DNA from: Legionellaceae bacterium UBA2794
Lineage (GTDB): Bacteria; Pseudomonadota; Gammaproteobacteria; Legionellales; Legionellaceae
Length of the DNA stretch: 12,872 nucleotides
NCBI GenBank assembly: GCA_002352055.1
Contig: DEHS01000030.1
Coordinates: forward strand, 53,636 to 66,507
Direction: 5' to 3'
Numbering within the stretch: the stretch's first letter is position 1; each line of letters begins with the position of its first letter. The notes beneath the pieces are model-generated. The model did no database searches. It worked only from the letters and a program-made list of their open reading frames with translations, and was not told the DNA's origin. Of this stretch, positions 1-6,157 are shown in pieces. Position numbers and translations under genes: made by a program.

Positions 1-2
1 TC

Positions 3-1109
3 AATGATCATGAAGTCAGAGCAAAATATCAGGATTTATTAAAAAACTGTGACTTAACGATCAATAAGTTAAATGTAAATATTAACACTCTTGATGGTTT
101 ATTAAAATCATTACCCACAGAGGAACCTAATGCCTCGCTAACACAAGTTGTTGCTTTAAGATTAAATTTAGATAAAGAATTGGCAATTGCAAAACAGAAC
201 CTGACTTTTTATCGTGAAGTGCAAAATAAATTATCCGGCGATCAAGGAATTTTGAAAGCCATTGATAATCTCATTATTAATAAAATCAATTATGTGTATG
301 AAGCTCGGGGTGTTACCTGTGCAATTAAACCTATTGATAAAGCACACGAGGGGATCCCTGCTGGTGGAGCACCTGTTGTTGCTCAGCAGGGGGCAAGAGT
401 TTTGGAAAATACCAAGCCGGGCGAAGTGTATGTTTATGATGTCACCCATAGAACTGCAAACTTTGAAGCTGTGGGACGGTTTACTCAAAATTACAATGGT
501 ATTGAAAACGCACGGTCCCAAAGTGTTAAAAATGATGTGTGGTATAACCCCATGCCTTCTAAAATACAAGTAATTCAGACTCCGAAACAAACTATTCCTG
601 TTTTAGCAGATGGTGCTCGACCTGATCCTCAAATCGAGCAGGCAAAAGTGAAATTTTATATGGATATGGCAGTTGCAATTGTTAATGCAAATGGAGGAAA
701 GGTTCCCACCAAGAGCAGACCCGTTCGTTTAAATGGTTCAAATGCTGAAGAGGTAAAATATTTGTGGACTGCATTGGTAATCCTGGGTGAGGGGAAACTA
801 AAGTTTGGCGAAGATACTATCGTCATTGAGTCAAGTGCTTTTGTACCAAAAGATGAAAAGGGAAATAAAGGACGTTTTACGAACACTTCTGCTTATAATG
901 AGTTTAAAAAGCCTGAACATATTGATGTAATTAAAGAAGCGCAAAAGAAAGTGACTGAATTTTCCGGTAAAGTAACAGAACGTCAAGAAAAAAGAGACAA
1001 GGCCAGTGATGTTACGAGCCAATATAGAAATAAGGTTCGGAATAAAAAGTTATTAGTAGGACAGGAAGAAAAAATTGATAAAGAGGGTCCAGCGCCAGCC
1101 GCACCTTGA
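3..1109 (+). CDS. Helical charged protein of unknown family, 5' end outside the window (candidate secreted effector)
   Basis: The frame is open from the left edge (first full codon at base 3) to a TGA at 1107-1109, giving 368 visible residues. A TTG at 180 could serve as a start, but the codons before it read as coherent helical protein, so I treat the gene as cut by the window edge. The first roughly 100 visible residues are rich in Leu, Ile, Asn and Lys and look helical, possibly coiled-coil. A middle part rich in Gly and Pro follows. A compact-looking segment contains VKYLWTALVILGEG and DTIVIESSAF. The last 70 residues are strongly charged and helical, ending in a short Pro/Ala tail. There are no membrane segments or catalytic motifs that I recognise. 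The architecture resembles the many lineage-specific coiled-coil proteins of Legionella, some of which are Dot/Icm effectors; that role is inference only. murI begins 29 bases downstream with no visible terminator between. Confidence 0.7.
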   Translation, partial: NDHEVRAKYQDLLKNCDLTINKLNVNINTLDGLLKSLPTEEPNASLTQVVALRLNLDKELAIAKQNLTFYREVQNKLSGDQGILKAIDNLIINKINYVYEARGVTCAIKPIDKAHEGIPAGGAPVVAQQGARVLENTKPGEVYVYDVTHRTANFEAVGRFTQNYNGIENARSQSVKNDVWYNPMPSKIQVIQTPKQTIPVLADGARPDPQIEQAKVKFYMDMAVAIVNANGGKVPTKSRPVRLNGSNAEEVKYLWTALVILGEGKLKFGEDTIVIESSAFVPKDEKGNKGRFTNTSAYNEFKKPEHIDVIKEAQKKVTEFSGKVTERQEKRDKASDVTSQYRNKVRNKKLLVGQEEKIDKEGPAPAAP

Positions 1110-1138
1110 AGGTAAATAATAAAAACAGGGGAATATAA

Positions 1139-1957
1139 GTGGATGCAAAAAATTTGGCAATAGGTGTATTTGATTCTGGTATGGGCGGATTAACGGTATT
1201 GAGTGCCCTTCAGGCGCACTTACCGAATGAATCATTTGTCTACTTAGGCGATACTGCTCGCCTTCCCTATGGCACAAAAAGTCCAGACACAGTGAAACAT
1301 TATGCCATGCAGATGGCTCGCATATTAATTGAGCGTCGCATTAAAGCCCTGGTTATTGCCTGTAATACTGCTACCACAGCTGCCTTACCTCATCTACAAA
1401 AAATGTTGCCTGAGATTCCAGTCCTGGGGGTAGTAGCACCTGGCGCCGCTGCCGCAGTTGCCGCAACTAAAAATCAGCGCATTGCCGTTCTGGCAACGGA
1501 GACTACTATTGCTTCAAAAGCATATCATGATCTAATTATTGAGCAGTTGCCTAAAGCTTTTATTAGTAGTCGCGCGTGTAGCGTTTTGGTAGCTTTAGCA
1601 GAAGAAGGTATGGTGAATAATGCCATTGCCAGAGAGGCTTTAAAACATTATCTTGCTGATATAAAAGATGAAGATGCTGTCTTATTAGGATGTACACATT
1701 TTCCAGTATTTAAAGACTTATTGCTAAGCTTATTGCCTCCAGGAGTAACTATTGTTGATTCTGCTCAAGCTACGGCTCTTGCATTACACAATACGTTAAG
1801 TTCTCAAAATCTAATGGCTGATGCGACATCAGAAGCCCCTAAAATCAATTACCTGGTCACTGATTCTGTTAAACGATTTCAAGCTGTGGGCGAAATCTTT
1901 CTTGGTAAAAAGCTCGTGGCCACAGACATTGAATTAGTTGATGCAATGCCTGGGTGA
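1139..1957 (+). CDS. murI: Glutamate racemase
   Basis: Cytoplasmic enzyme interconverting L- and D-glutamate, supplying D-glutamate for peptidoglycan. At 272 residues it has the usual family length. Landmarks are all present: the N-terminal FDSGMGGLTVL (residues 11-21), LGDTARLPYG (37-46), first catalytic cysteine C75 in ACNTATTAAL, second catalytic cysteine C185 in LGCTHFP, and the ACSVLVALAEEG segment (146-157). The start is GTG: an in-frame TAA lies immediately before it (1136-1138), so nothing further upstream is possible, and an AGGGGA-type ribosome binding site sits at about 1127-1132. It follows the unknown left-edge gene by 29 bases on the same strand and may be read from it, although I cannot see murI's own promoter. 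Apart from the GTG start the gene is ordinary. Confidence 0.97.
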   Translation: MDAKNLAIGVFDSGMGGLTVLSALQAHLPNESFVYLGDTARLPYGTKSPDTVKHYAMQMARILIERRIKALVIACNTATTAALPHLQKMLPEIPVLGVVAPGAAAAVAATKNQRIAVLATETTIASKAYHDLIIEQLPKAFISSRACSVLVALAEEGMVNNAIAREALKHYLADIKDEDAVLLGCTHFPVFKDLLLSLLPPGVTIVDSAQATALALHNTLSSQNLMADATSEAPKINYLVTDSVKRFQAVGEIFLGKKLVATDIELVDAMPG

Positions 1958-2120
1958 GTCTCTACATTTGTTAAGCATCGTTCGGGTACATAAGTGAGTT
2001 GTTTTAATCGCTCACTCATGGCCCTTGTTTCATCTTCCTCACGGATTTGGAGTCTGATACTGGATAGGGATTTTTGGTCTCAGCAAAGTTGATAATGTAG
2101 CAATCGCCGTAGATCAAGTC
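1958..2120 (-). pseudogene. Possible frame-broken coding remnant between murI and the 240-residue gene
   Basis: Two overlapping minus-strand frames in this gap read like protein rather than random codons. The first, from 2120 to a TGA at 2016-2018, gives DLIYGDCYIINFAETKNPY and then PVSDSKSVRKMKQGP. The second, opening after a TGA at 2080-2082, gives IREEDETRAMSERLKQLTY followed by VPERCLTNVETHPG, and runs on antisense into the 3' end of murI before stopping at 1879. A single one-base shift near 2040 would join them into one continuous sequence. The first piece lies in the same frame as the neighbouring 240-residue gene but after two consecutive stops (TGA, TAG). I do not recognise the family. 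The alternative is chance open frames in a short non-coding gap. Confidence 0.25.
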
Positions 2121-2123
2121 CTA

Positions 2124-2846
2124 TCAGAACATCTTACATGTATCCCTCTTACTCAAATTATTTTCTTCTTGAATTTTTTTTTCATTAAGTTCCACTTCTG
2201 TAAACTCATCCTGATAAATAAGAAGCGTGGTTTGCAATAAAGTGTTGCTTAAATTCCAGAATTTGTTGTTACCATCAACTTGAATAGTGGATGCCAGGCT
2301 GTTTAAGAGTGAAATACATATTTGTTCATCAGAGCTGGTCGGCGTAAGTGCCTGAAATGTTCCACGATTATGCCTGAAATAGGATAATGGTGCTGGTTTT
2401 AGTTGTGAAATATAATGGAGAATTGCTAAGCATTCAGGAGAGTTAATAACTTTTAAAAGACTTAATATTCGTACGTTTATCAAAGTTGATGGTTCAAGAA
2501 TTAAGTTTATAAGTAATTTGATAAGTGGTCTTACCTTGGGTAAGTAATTATGAGATTGAAAATGTTCCAATTTTGATATTACTTCTTGAGCCTCCTTATT
2601 TATCCCCTCAAGATGCTCAATCCAATTCTGTAGTTGTCTGTTCAAAACATAAAACTCAATTCTTGAAAAGCGAATTTTATTTAAGCCTGTTTGGCATTCT
2701 TTCAAATAATCAATTAAGTTATCAATTGTTTTCAAATGGGGAAGGGTGTTGATTAATTCTTCGACAAGATTTTTTACGAGAGGATTTTTAACCTGTTCTT
2801 TAAAATGACTTAACCACAATACATATGTTTCGTTTATAGAGTTCAT
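2124..2846 (-). CDS. Unrecognised 240-residue helical protein with glutamate-rich C-terminus
   Basis: The ATG start at 2846 is preceded by an AAGGGG ribosome binding site about eight bases upstream, which argues for a real gene. The product is predicted to be almost entirely helical, rich in Leu, Ile, Asn and Lys, with no signal peptide, no clear membrane span and no motif I know. The last 30 residues are acidic and charged (EFTEVELNEKKIQEENN and then a basic tail KRDTCKMF). This resembles the glutamate block near the C-terminus of many Dot/Icm type IV effectors; the role is inference. It lies 34 bases after gpsA on the same strand and is probably its distal operon member. It looks more AT-rich than gpsA, which suits a lineage-specific or acquired gene. 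The DNA beyond its stop holds a possible broken frame, so its C-terminus may not be ancestral. Confidence 0.7.
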   Translation of the reverse strand: MNSINETYVLWLSHFKEQVKNPLVKNLVEELINTLPHLKTIDNLIDYLKECQTGLNKIRFSRIEFYVLNRQLQNWIEHLEGINKEAQEVISKLEHFQSHNYLPKVRPLIKLLINLILEPSTLINVRILSLLKVINSPECLAILHYISQLKPAPLSYFRHNRGTFQALTPTSSDEQICISLLNSLASTIQVDGNNKFWNLSNTLLQTTLLIYQDEFTEVELNEKKIQEENNLSKRDTCKMF

Positions 2847-2880
2847 AGACAGTACCCCTTGGTTCGTTAGGTATAATCGA

Positions 2881-3870
2881 TTACTCCCCTTTTGGAGGGC
2901 GACTCATCAGATTAGTTACTGCCTCCTTTGCATTTACTTCAGATCGCAGGAGGGTATTTATTTGCTCACAAATAGGCATTTCAATTGCATATTTTTTTGC
3001 CAGAGCACATATTTGTGCTGCATTGTGTTTTCCCTCAACCACTTGGCCTATTTTTTGCTCGGCTTCTATTATGTTACAATTTTGTCCTAAAAGTAAACCA
3101 AAACGTCGATTCCTTGATTGATCATCGGTACAGGTTAATACCAGATCGCCTAATCCAGCTAAACCCGTAAACGTTTCCTGCTTTGCTCCCATTTTCAACC
3201 CTAGCCGCGTCATCTCAGCTAATCCACGAGTAATTAACGCTGATTTGGCATTGGCTCCGTAACCCAGGCCATCACTTATACCACATGCAATCGCTAAAAC
3301 ATTTTTTACAGCCCCACATAATTGCACACCAATTAAATCATCACTTAAATATACCCGCACATTGTTATGATGTAATAAATGATGTATTTCTTGTTGGTAG
3401 AGGGCATCATTGCCAGCCAAAGTTAATGCTGTAGGTAAAAGCCGGGCAACTTCTTTCGCGAACGATGGGCCTGAAATTACCGCCAAGGGATAACCCATGC
3501 CAAATTTTTGAATAACCAATTCACTTAATAACTGATTCGTTTTTGGATCAACACCCTTTGTTATCCAGGTTAGCCCCGCGGGTTTCTGGTTTATTTGGGA
3601 TAAAATTTCCGCGAACGCGTGGGATGGCACTCCAATAATTGTATGATCCGCTTCATTGATGCATTGGTTCAAATCAGATACCGGTAAGAGGTGTTCGGGG
3701 AAAGGGATATCGGGAAGGTAGCGGAAGTTTGCCCTGTCGCTTGCCATTTGGATAACATGCTGTGGGTTATGTCCCCACAGCAAGACGCGATGACCTACCT
3801 GAGCCAGATGGATGGCGACCGCGGTGCCCCATGAGCCAGCACCCAGCATGGCTATAGTTTTTTTCTTCAT
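2881..3870 (-). CDS. gpsA: NAD(P)-dependent glycerol-3-phosphate dehydrogenase
   Basis: Cytoplasmic enzyme reducing dihydroxyacetone phosphate to sn-glycerol 3-phosphate, the backbone for phospholipid synthesis. The 329 residues match the family length. The N-terminal Rossmann motif GAGSWG is at residues 10-15, followed by GVPSHAF (80-86), ITKGVD with K105, SGPSFAKEVA (133-142), the catalytic lysine K189 in CGAVKNVLAIACG, GLAGLGDLVLTCT (236-248) with D242, SRNRRFG (252-258), and VVEGKHNA near the C-terminus. The start codon overlaps the secB stop by one base (TAATG) and has only a weak, distant ribosome binding site, which points to translational coupling with secB. Its place after secB matches the E. 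coli order, but here an unrelated helical protein gene follows instead of cysE. Confidence 0.97.
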   Translation of the reverse strand: MKKKTIAMLGAGSWGTAVAIHLAQVGHRVLLWGHNPQHVIQMASDRANFRYLPDIPFPEHLLPVSDLNQCINEADHTIIGVPSHAFAEILSQINQKPAGLTWITKGVDPKTNQLLSELVIQKFGMGYPLAVISGPSFAKEVARLLPTALTLAGNDALYQQEIHHLLHHNNVRVYLSDDLIGVQLCGAVKNVLAIACGISDGLGYGANAKSALITRGLAEMTRLGLKMGAKQETFTGLAGLGDLVLTCTDDQSRNRRFGLLLGQNCNIIEAEQKIGQVVEGKHNAAQICALAKKYAIEMPICEQINTLLRSEVNAKEAVTNLMSRPPKGE

Positions 3871-4358
3871 TAATGAGCGATTTTCTCTTCTTGGGATTTT
3901 GTTGTATTTTGCTTTTCTGACATTTGTTGCATATACAGCGCATCAAAGTTAATTGGAGCCAAAACAAGCTGTGGGAAGCTGCCACGAATCACTTGTGAGG
4001 TAATCGCTTCACGTGCATATGGGAACAGGATGTTCGGGCAAAAGCTATTGAGTAAGTGTTCGAGTTGGGGGGTTGCAGCGCCCTGAATGGTGAAAATACC
4101 AGCCTGCTTTACTTCAACCAGAAATGCTGTAGCCTTTTGGTTTGCAACAGTTGCAGTTACGGTTAATACCACTTCATAAACACCTGCTTCTAATTCACTA
4201 CTGGTAGTATTAAGATCCAGAGTAAGCTCAGGTTCCCATTGTTGTTGGAATACAGCGGGGGTATTGGGCGTTTCGTAGGATAAATCTTTAACATAGATTC
4301 GTTGAATCATGAATTGAGCTTCGTCAGCTGCTGCGTCTTTATTGGGTTGATCAGTCAT
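3870..4358 (-). CDS. secB: Protein-export chaperone SecB
   Basis: Cytosolic tetrameric chaperone that holds preproteins unfolded and hands them to SecA at the Sec translocon. The 162 residues are slightly longer than the typical length of about 155. Recognisable features are the IQRIYVKDLSYETPNTP segment (residues 19-35), the WEPELTLDLNT strand, YEVVLTVTATV, VEVKQAGIFTI, and the helix-forming stretch CPNILFPYAREAI near residues 107-119, followed by GSFPQLVLAPINFDALY. The N-terminus is acidic and the C-terminal tail is polar, as usual for the family. An AGGAA ribosome binding site precedes the ATG by about nine bases. It follows grxC by 12 bases and its stop overlaps the gpsA start, in the conserved grxC-secB-gpsA arrangement. 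Confidence 0.97.
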   Translation of the reverse strand: MTDQPNKDAAADEAQFMIQRIYVKDLSYETPNTPAVFQQQWEPELTLDLNTTSSELEAGVYEVVLTVTATVANQKATAFLVEVKQAGIFTIQGAATPQLEHLLNSFCPNILFPYAREAITSQVIRGSFPQLVLAPINFDALYMQQMSEKQNTTKSQEEKIAH

Positions 4359-4370
4359 GCTATTTATTTC

Positions 4371-4625
4371 CTATTCATTTAACAGTTGGTTTAATTTTCC
4401 CTGAGCTTCCAGGGCATATAAATCATCGCAGCCACCAATAGCCTGGCCATTAATGAAAATCTGAGGTACGGTTCTTCTGCCACTTTTAGCAATCATTTCA
4501 TCACGTAATTCTGGCTGTAAATCGATACGAATATCAGTAAAAGCAGTTCCTTTTTTATTGAATAAATCTCTGGCTCTACTACAGTAAGGACAGTAACCAG
4601 TGGTATACATAATAATTTCAGCCAT
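4371..4625 (-). CDS. grxC: Glutaredoxin 3
   Basis: Small glutathione-dependent thiol-disulfide oxidoreductase, 84 residues, the usual size for GrxC. The dithiol active site CPYC is at residues 12-15, after the strand MAEIIMYTTGY. The cis-proline motif TVP is at 52-54, and the glutathione-binding GG-C-DD turn is at 64-68 (IGGCDDL). It acts in the cytoplasm, reducing protein disulfides and glutathione mixed disulfides. The ribosome binding site (AAGGA) lies within the last codons of the upstream yibN gene, and the ATG is only four bases after that gene's stop. The two are therefore co-transcribed and probably translated together. Confidence 0.97.
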   Translation of the reverse strand: MAEIIMYTTGYCPYCSRARDLFNKKGTAFTDIRIDLQPELRDEMIAKSGRRTVPQIFINGQAIGGCDDLYALEAQGKLNQLLNE

Positions 4626-4629
4626 AAAG

Positions 4630-5049
4630 TTATCCTTTCTTAACTATGGGAAGATCGGCATTTTGCCATGCTGCAAGACCACCTTTTAATACCATGGGTT
4701 GATATCCCTGAGCTTGAATTTTGGCAGCGAGAGCAGGAGATTGCAAGCCGCGAGCGCAAACTAGAATTACGGGTTTATTTTTGTATTTATTCATTTTTTT
4801 ATCATCAAAATCTTCGGCTTTTACATTGATTGCATCAATGATATGGCCATTTTTAAAAGACTCTTTGTCGCGAGTATCGATGACTACCGCATTCTCATTA
4901 TTAATTAAATCAACTGCTGCATGGGGTGTTAGTTCTTTAGCTTTGTTTTTTTGAGACATTAGTTCGTTAATAAACGTTAATAGTAAAACAGCAATTAAGG
5001 CTAACCATAGTAGCCAGTGGTTCATAATAAATTGACCTAGATGTTCCAT
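4630..5049 (-). CDS. yibN: Membrane-anchored rhodanese-like protein (YibN type)
   Basis: 139 residues. A single N-terminal membrane segment (about residues 11-29, WLLWLALIAVLLLTFINE) is followed by a basic linker and one rhodanese domain (about 40-137). Within the domain VVIDTRDKESFKNGHI (55-70) is the typical first motif, and VILVCARGLQSPALA carries the active-site cysteine C98. LKGGLAAWQNADLPI is the classic rhodanese C-terminal motif. By analogy with E. coli YibN, which sits in the same order before grxC-secB-gpsA, it is an inner-membrane protein with a cytoplasmic sulfurtransferase-fold domain; its true substrate is not established. It is the first gene of the probable operon. The ribosome binding site is weak (a GAG about six bases before the ATG). 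Confidence 0.92.
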   Translation of the reverse strand: MEHLGQFIMNHWLLWLALIAVLLLTFINELMSQKNKAKELTPHAAVDLINNENAVVIDTRDKESFKNGHIIDAINVKAEDFDDKKMNKYKNKPVILVCARGLQSPALAAKIQAQGYQPMVLKGGLAAWQNADLPIVKKG

Positions 5050-5096
5050 AGTGTACTCAATTGTTTGGTTATGGAGGAATTATCCTTGTAATAGGG

Positions 5097-5126
5097 ATTT
5101 TACGCAAGTAATCATAATGTTCTCAA
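5097..5126 (-). promoter_or_regulatory. Probable sigma70 promoter of the yibN-grxC-secB-gpsA operon
   Basis: On the minus strand TTGAGA (5126-5121) and TAAAAT (5102-5097) are separated by 18 bases. Transcription would begin near 5090, about 40 bases before the yibN start. This is the best match in the 154-base gap between the amino-acid-binding protein gene and yibN. The call is by eye only. Confidence 0.5.
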
Positions 5127-5148
5127 GAGGTGTAATTCCTGGAAGTTT

Positions 5149-5168
5149 AGGTATGACTAATCATACCT
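5149..5168. repeat. Perfect 8-bp inverted repeat upstream of the yibN promoter
   Basis: AGGTATGA, a 4-base centre CTAA, and TCATACCT form a perfect dyad. It lies 22 bases upstream of the proposed yibN -35 element and 35 bases after the stop of the upstream binding-protein gene. On the minus strand it is not followed by a run of T, so it is a poor intrinsic terminator. A regulator-binding site is the alternative, with no known consensus that I can match. Confidence 0.45.
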
Positions 5169-5203
5169 TAAAATTAGGCTATTTTTTCAAAGTCAGTTCT
5201 ATT

Positions 5204-5953
5204 CTAAAATTCGGATAAATATTCTTTATAATTATTTTTGTAATCACTGGATGCCTGGTATTGCAGGATTGCAGCATTAATATCCGTCAACAGCTGTTTC
5301 TCCGTATTATTCACTGCAATTCCAAGTCCTAACCCATACATATAAGGTTCACCAAGTGTTCTAAACACTCCGGCAGAATTGGCTGCCCAATAGATGGCGG
5401 CTGGATTATCCAATAGCAGATAATCGACTTCACCATTTCTTAATGCTTCGAGAGAGTCTTCGATTGACTCATACTGACGGATGACCGGATCTTTTACTCC
5501 CATTTGAGTGAGTTGCTGTTCAAATATAGTGCCGGTATCAATGCCTATGGTTTTACCTCGCAGCATATCCAGGCTAAAGGATTGCGTTGGGTTTAACACT
5601 TGGTTAGAAAGGAAACGAGAATAGCTAAGCAGGTAAGGAATACTAAAATCTACCTGTTGTGCCCGCTCCGGGGTAATGGTAATTGAGCTTATCGCAACAT
5701 CAATTTGTTTATTGGCAACTGCAGGAATTAATTCATCAAAGTCCATAAAGCGAAATTCACAAGTACGATTCATAGCTTTACATAGGTAAGTCATGCTATC
5801 GATATCAAAACCATACATTCGTTTGTTTGCACCCTGCATGATAAAGGGGGGATCAAAGCTTGACACGCCAATTTTGATAGGCTCTCCCGCAGCAAATAAG
5901 GTAGACATGGCAATCGCGAAGAGACACAGAGAACGAAAAAAAAGTTTAATCAT
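5204..5953 (-). CDS. Periplasmic amino-acid-binding protein (SBP_bac_3 family)
   Basis: Extracytoplasmic solute-binding protein, polar amino-acid type, 249 residues. A Sec signal peptide is evident: MIKLFFRS, a hydrophobic core, and a likely cleavage after LFA or AAG near residues 21-23. In the mature part GFDIDSMTYLCKAMN (48-62) is the family signature. SSITITPERAQQVDFSIPY (89-107) includes R97, expected to bind the ligand carboxylate, and LLLDNPAA includes D182, expected to bind the amino group. Ligand specificity (arginine, glutamine or another) cannot be read from this. I chose ATG at 5953 rather than the GTG at 5962 because the signal peptide begins naturally there and a weak AAGTGA precedes it. 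No permease or ATPase gene is adjacent, so it must work with components encoded elsewhere or act as an environmental sensor. Confidence 0.9.
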   Translation of the reverse strand: MIKLFFRSLCLFAIAMSTLFAAGEPIKIGVSSFDPPFIMQGANKRMYGFDIDSMTYLCKAMNRTCEFRFMDFDELIPAVANKQIDVAISSITITPERAQQVDFSIPYLLSYSRFLSNQVLNPTQSFSLDMLRGKTIGIDTGTIFEQQLTQMGVKDPVIRQYESIEDSLEALRNGEVDYLLLDNPAAIYWAANSAGVFRTLGEPYMYGLGLGIAVNNTEKQLLTDINAAILQYQASSDYKNNYKEYLSEF

Positions 5954-5993
5954 ATCAATCACTTTTTATAAATAGTTTTCTTAGTATAGCGAT

Positions 5994-5999
5994 ATTATA
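5994..5999 (-). promoter_or_regulatory. Candidate -10 element for the amino-acid-binding protein gene
   Basis: A perfect TATAAT on the minus strand lies 40 bases before the chosen ATG, in an AT-rich stretch. No convincing -35 is found at the usual distance (the bases there read CCCGCA), so the call is weak. The rest of the divergent gap (6000-6157) holds no clear promoter for glnE; a TATAAG-like sequence near 6119 on the plus strand is only a possibility. Confidence 0.3.
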
Positions 6000-6157
6000 A
6001 GATTTGTGTAGTGAGATGCGGGAGGTAGCAAGAATACTCAGTTGGCATGATGGTATGTAGAGGCAATTCGACCGGTAAAAGATGACGTCCTGATGTTCTT
6101 TATGATTTGGCAAATGTAGTATAAGGTATTCTTTTCGTTAATTGAGTTCCCCAGTCT

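Noticed and set aside
180..1109. The left-edge gene as a complete 309-residue protein starting at TTG 180
   Set aside because: The frame is open and protein-like all the way to the window edge, so the true start is probably outside.
1992..2016. Hairpin AGTGAG...CTCACT after murI as a terminator
   Set aside because: Six pairs around a loop of about twelve bases with no T run in either direction; too weak to call a terminator.
2872..2877. TATAAT on the plus strand between the 240-residue gene and gpsA, as an antisense promoter
   Set aside because: The bases 17 positions upstream read ACAGTA, with no -35 resemblance and no extended -10 TG; probably chance in AT-rich DNA.
5954..5962. GTG start at 5962 for the amino-acid-binding protein
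   Set aside because: No ribosome binding site before it; the ATG nine bases later starts a standard signal peptide with a weak site upstream.
6016..6060. A 14-residue open frame upstream of glnE as a leader peptide
   Set aside because: No proper ribosome binding site, no run of regulatory codons and no attenuator-like hairpin with a T run after it.
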